This document shows positions 5,044 to 7,147 of a stretch of DNA of 7,147 bases, in pieces. The notes under the pieces were generated by a model. The model was not told the origin of the DNA, ran no database searches, and saw only the letters and a list, made by a program, of their open reading frames with translations. Origin of the DNA: Candidatus Galloscillospira excrementavium (GTDB lineage Bacteria; Bacillota; Clostridia; Oscillospirales; Oscillospiraceae); the NCBI GenBank assembly GCA_018711785.1, contig DVHW01000098.1, forward strand, positions 1 through 7,147, in the 5' to 3' direction. Both the position numbers and the translations under genes were made by a program. Within the stretch, counting starts at the first letter, position 1. Each line of letters starts with the position of its first letter.

Positions 5044-5923
5044 CCGCACGCAGCATTCCGGAACGCCGGCCGCAGACCGGCGTTCCGCTGTCTCCAGGCC
5101 CTCTCTGCTCCGGCGGACCGGCCGTGCCATTCTGGTCCTGGCCTTCTGGCTTCTGGTGTGGCAGCTGGCCGCCATGTGGGTGGCCCGGGAGGTCATCGCC
5201 GAGGCGTGGCGCGCCGGGGACACAGAGGCCCTGCTCCGGGCCGTCCTCAACGGCCGGGAGCTGCTGCTCCCCGGCCCGGCGCTCTCCCTGCGTACCCTGG
5301 CTGAGCTGGCCCTGACCGCCGAGTTCTGGTCCACCACCGGGGCCTCCCTCCTGCGCATCTTCTGCGGCTTTGCCGCCGGAGCTGTACTGGGGACGGCCCT
5401 GGCCGTCCTCACCGCCGCCCTGCCCTGGGCCGACACCCTCCTCTCCCCCGCCATCCGGGTGGTGCGGGCCGCGCCGGTGGCCTCCTTCATCATCCTGGTG
5501 CTGCTGTGGGTACAGACCGGCCTGGTGCCCTGGGTCATCTCCGGACTGATGGTGCTGCCGGTGGTGTGGGGCAACGTCCACCAGGGCTTCCGCTCCACCG
5601 ACCCCCTGTTGCTGGAGATGGCCCGGGCCTACCACTTCGGCCGCGGGAAGACCCTGCGCCTGGTGTACCTGCCCTCGGTGCTGCCCCACTTCGCCAGCGG
5701 GTGCACCACCGCCCTGGGGCTGGCCTGGAAGTCCGGGGTGGCCGCCGAGGTGCTGTGCCTGCCCCGACTGGCCATCGGCTCCCAGGTCTACTACTCCAAG
5801 CTCTCCCTGGAGACCCCCTCCCTCTTCGCCTGGACGGCGGTGGTCATCCTGCTGAGCCTGGCGCTGGAGCGGCTGCTGAAGCTCCTGCTGGAGCGGGGAA
5901 GGGGGGCCCAGGCGTGGAGGTAG
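5033..5923 (+). CDS. ABC importer permease (NitT/TauT/SsuC-like)
   Basis: The 296-residue protein forms the membrane channel of the importer. A hydrophilic N-terminus (about 1-30) is followed by roughly six hydrophobic segments (near 32-50, 104-128, 148-162, 166-180, 224-245 and 264-285). The cytoplasmic coupling (EAA) loop that docks on the ATPase is visible as [20 protein letters not shown] (195-214), with the expected Gly and the LP ending. The ATG at 5033 overlaps the binding-protein stop by 11 nt and has only a weak upstream GACGGG, so translational coupling is likely. No later start precedes the first membrane segment well. Its first codons contain a strong hairpin (5059-5087). The stop (5921-5923) overlaps the ATPase start. 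Function as a permease is secure; the substrate is not. Confidence 0.88.
   Translation: MSPDRTQHSGTPAADRRSAVSRPSLLRRTGRAILVLAFWLLVWQLAAMWVAREVIAEAWRAGDTEALLRAVLNGRELLLPGPALSLRTLAELALTAEFWSTTGASLLRIFCGFAAGAVLGTALAVLTAALPWADTLLSPAIRVVRAAPVASFIILVLLWVQTGLVPWVISGLMVLPVVWGNVHQGFRSTDPLLLEMARAYHFGRGKTLRLVYLPSVLPHFASGCTTALGLAWKSGVAAEVLCLPRLAIGSQVYYSKLSLETPSLFAWTAVVILLSLALERLLKLLLERGRGAQAWR
5059..5087 (+). other. Strong hairpin just after the binding-protein stop, inside the permease 5' coding region
   Basis: CGGAACGCCGG (5059-5069) pairs perfectly with CCGGCGTTCCG (5077-5087) around a 7-nt loop. It begins 15 nt past the binding-protein stop (5041-5043). There is no T tract, so it is not an ordinary terminator. 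Known binding-protein operons often have a stem-loop here that protects the upstream mRNA and lowers expression of the membrane genes; that role is inferred. Confidence 0.6.
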
Positions 5924-6492
5924 CGAATCTGACCGTCCGCTTTGGGGACAAGCTGGTGCTGGACCGCTTCTCCCTCTCCCTGCCCGATACGGGTGTCACC
6001 GCCCTCTCGGGCCCCTCCGGCTGCGGCAAGACCACCCTGCTGCGGGTGATGGCGGGGCTGGAGTCCCCCGGCGGGGGAAGGGTCTCCCTGCCGCCCCGCC
6101 CGGCCCTCCTGTTCCAGGAGGACCGGCTCCTCCCCTGGCGTACGGTGGAGCAGAACGTGGCCGACGTGCTGCCCCGGGCGCGCCGGGGGGAGGCGGCGGG
6201 CTGGCTGGAGCTGGTGGAGCTGGCCGGCGAGGGGAACGCCTGGCCCCGGCAGCTCTCCGGCGGCATGGGCCGCCGGCTGGCCCTGGCCCGGGCCCTGGCC
6301 CTGGGGGGCGGCGTGCTGCTGCTGGACGAGCCCTTCACCGGCGTGGACCTGCCCCGGGCCGGGCGCATCCTGGAGCGGGTGCGCGCCCTGGGAGCGCCGG
6401 TGGTCCTCTCCAGCCACGAGCCCGGTATCCTGGCGCTGTGCGACGCCGTCATCCCCCTGGACGGCCCGCCTCTCTCCGTATCAGACCACTGA
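5914..6492 (+). CDS. ABC importer ATP-binding protein (NitT/TauT/SsuB-like), compact
   Basis: The 192-residue ATPase energises the importer from the cytoplasmic side. It shows Walker A GPSGCGKT (33-40), a Q-loop in [18 protein letters not shown] (65-82) typical of the NitT/TauT/SsuB group, signature LSGGM (114-118), Walker B VLLLDEP (134-140, catalytic Glu139), D-loop GVD and switch His168 in SSHEP. All key residues are present. It is shorter than the usual 240-260 residues, with a brief stretch between Q-loop and signature and no C-terminal extension, but nothing suggests a break. The start is GTG (5914), 8 nt after GGGGAAGGGGGG-like purines (about 5894-5905), and overlaps the permease stop by 10 nt. 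In many relatives the bases after the signature read RQR; here they read GRR, a small variation. Confidence 0.9.
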   Translation: MEVANLTVRFGDKLVLDRFSLSLPDTGVTALSGPSGCGKTTLLRVMAGLESPGGGRVSLPPRPALLFQEDRLLPWRTVEQNVADVLPRARRGEAAGWLELVELAGEGNAWPRQLSGGMGRRLALARALALGGGVLLLDEPFTGVDLPRAGRILERVRALGAPVVLSSHEPGILALCDAVIPLDGPPLSVSDH

Positions 6493-6527
6493 ATTTGGAG
6501 CGCCTGCCGGGCGCTCCAAATTTTTTT
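6492..6527 (+). terminator. Intrinsic terminator of the importer operon
   Basis: A perfect 13-bp stem (6492-6504 with 6510-6522; left arm AATTTGGAGCGCC) has a 5-nt loop and is followed by an unbroken T run to 6527. It starts on the last base of the ATPase stop codon. Stem, loop and T tract are textbook. Confidence 0.93.
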
Positions 6528-6630
6528 CAAAAATTTTACCCTTTCCCTGTCACAAAACGGCCCCCTCAAACGTCTATATATAAGAACGTGATATTTTATC
6601 CAAATCACAGCACAGAGAGGGGAGCTGTCC
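6528..6630 (+). promoter_or_regulatory. AT-rich intergenic region expected to hold the promoter of the last gene
   Basis: This is the most AT-rich stretch of the window and lies after a strong terminator, so the next gene needs its own promoter here. TATATATAAG (6575-6584) and TATTTT (6592-6597) could be -10 elements, but no matching -35 is found 16-18 nt upstream of either. An alternative sigma factor or an activator is possible. The ribosome binding site GGGGAG (6619-6624) lies 6 nt before the ATG at 6631. Confidence 0.35.
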
Positions 6631-7104
6631 ATGTCCATTCGCCAGGAGGTGCGCCGCAGCCATGCCGCGCTGCGCTGCGCCCTGTTCTTTCTCTGTGATA
6701 CCCTGGCCCTCTGGGTCCTGGCGTACCCGCTGGGGGGCGGCCCGGTCTGCTTTGTGCCCCTCCCCTTCCTGCTCTTCGCCGGGGTGCTCTACTGCTTCCC
6801 CGCCTACACCTACGTCTTTGACGGCGAGCAGCTGGAGATCTGGTCCGGCGGGCTCTACCCGGCACGGCTCCTTGCCCGGGTGCCGGTGGAGGCCATCTTC
6901 TCCTATGGGACCTACCTGCCCGGCCAGCTCTCGGCCCGGGACGCCGGCCGTGTCCTGCGGGCCGTCCTGCCCCTCTCCCCCGAGGCGCGCCACTACTTTC
7001 TCTACCGCACGGAGGACGGCGGCACCGGTCTGGTCGTCTTTTCGCCCAACGATGCACTTCAGGCTGTTTTTGTCCGGGACAGCTGGATCTACCAGCCTTC
7101 CTGA
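6631..7104 (+). CDS. Small membrane protein with two N-terminal helices and a possible PH-like domain
   Basis: I do not recognise a named gene. The 157-residue protein has a short basic N-terminus (MSIRQEVRRSH), two close hydrophobic helices (about 13-32 and 38-57) and a hydrophilic C-terminal part (59-157). The C-terminal part alternates predicted strands: YTYVFDGEQLEIWSG, ARLLARVPVEAIFSYG, HYFLYRTEDGGTGLVVF, and a late helix (about 139-147). That layout, with a strand-rich domain after a helical hairpin, resembles bacterial PH-like membrane proteins; this is inference from pattern only. Both ends of the protein would be cytoplasmic under the positive-inside rule. It is separated from the importer by a terminator and is likely transcribed alone or with genes beyond the window. 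Confidence 0.75.
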   Translation: MSIRQEVRRSHAALRCALFFLCDTLALWVLAYPLGGGPVCFVPLPFLLFAGVLYCFPAYTYVFDGEQLEIWSGGLYPARLLARVPVEAIFSYGTYLPGQLSARDAGRVLRAVLPLSPEARHYFLYRTEDGGTGLVVFSPNDALQAVFVRDSWIYQPS

Positions 7105-7147
7105 GGACCGCAGCTCTCGCCGGCAGGGGGTGGCTCCGTTTGGGAGC

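Noticed and set aside
3949..5598. 549-codon minus-strand open frame opposite the importer genes
   Set aside because: It covers two confident plus-strand genes and is a shadow of their codon bias, with Gly/His/Val-rich composition.
7133..7147. Start of a terminator hairpin after the last gene
   Set aside because: GCTCC (7133-7137) can pair with GGAGC (7143-7147), but the stem is only 5 bp and the window ends there, so no T tract can be seen.
1..7147. CRISPR array, tRNA/rRNA genes, phage or defence system
   Set aside because: No spaced short repeats, no tRNA cloverleaf pattern and no recombinase, nuclease, toxin or phage-type protein were found on either strand.

Overview
The window is GC-rich (clearly over 60 %) and reads like a chromosomal segment of a high-GC gut Clostridia member. 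The Flavonifractor/Lawsonibacter/Pseudoflavonifractor type of Oscillospiraceae is my best guess. The reasons are the Gram-positive gene content (truB-ribF pair, LytR-CpsA-Psr protein, lipobox-type binding protein), the strong Shine-Dalgarno sites, and codon use heavily biased to G/C. This placement rests on memory of such genomes, not on a search.

Layout. Positions 1-354 are the 3' end of truB (tRNA pseudouridine-55 synthase), and 591-1496 is an intact ribF (riboflavin kinase/FAD synthetase), in the conserved truB-ribF order. Between them is the oddest structure of the window. The first 46 bases of ribF, plus 4 bases before its start, occur twice as an exact 50-bp direct repeat (378-427 and 587-636), separated by 159 bp of unrelated sequence with a strong GC hairpin. 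The first copy is a dead 28-codon ribF fragment. The second is joined to the full gene and has its own ribosome binding site. This looks like a small non-coding insertion that rebuilt the 5' end of its target gene. A perfect 18-bp hairpin then separates ribF from two minus-strand genes: an LCP-family cell-wall ligase (1547-2653, with its own promoter) and a small helical protein of unknown function (2762-3124).

From about 3205 rightward runs a regulator-transporter cluster. It comprises a Crp/Fnr-type regulator (3269-3922) behind a near-consensus promoter, a lipoprotein substrate-binding protein (3970-5043), a permease (5033-5923) and an ATPase (5914-6492). The three transporter genes are translationally overlapped, and the cluster ends in a clear intrinsic terminator (6492-6527). 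The family features are those of NitT/TauT/SsuABC-like importers; the substrate cannot be read from the sequence. A dyad over the regulator's promoter, and a similar sequence just before the binding-protein gene, suggest that the regulator controls itself and perhaps the importer.

The last gene (6631-7104) encodes a small protein with two membrane helices and a possible PH-like domain, of unknown role. I see no RNA gene, CRISPR array, transposase, phage gene or recognised defence system. Apart from the ribF duplication, most of the window is ordinary.
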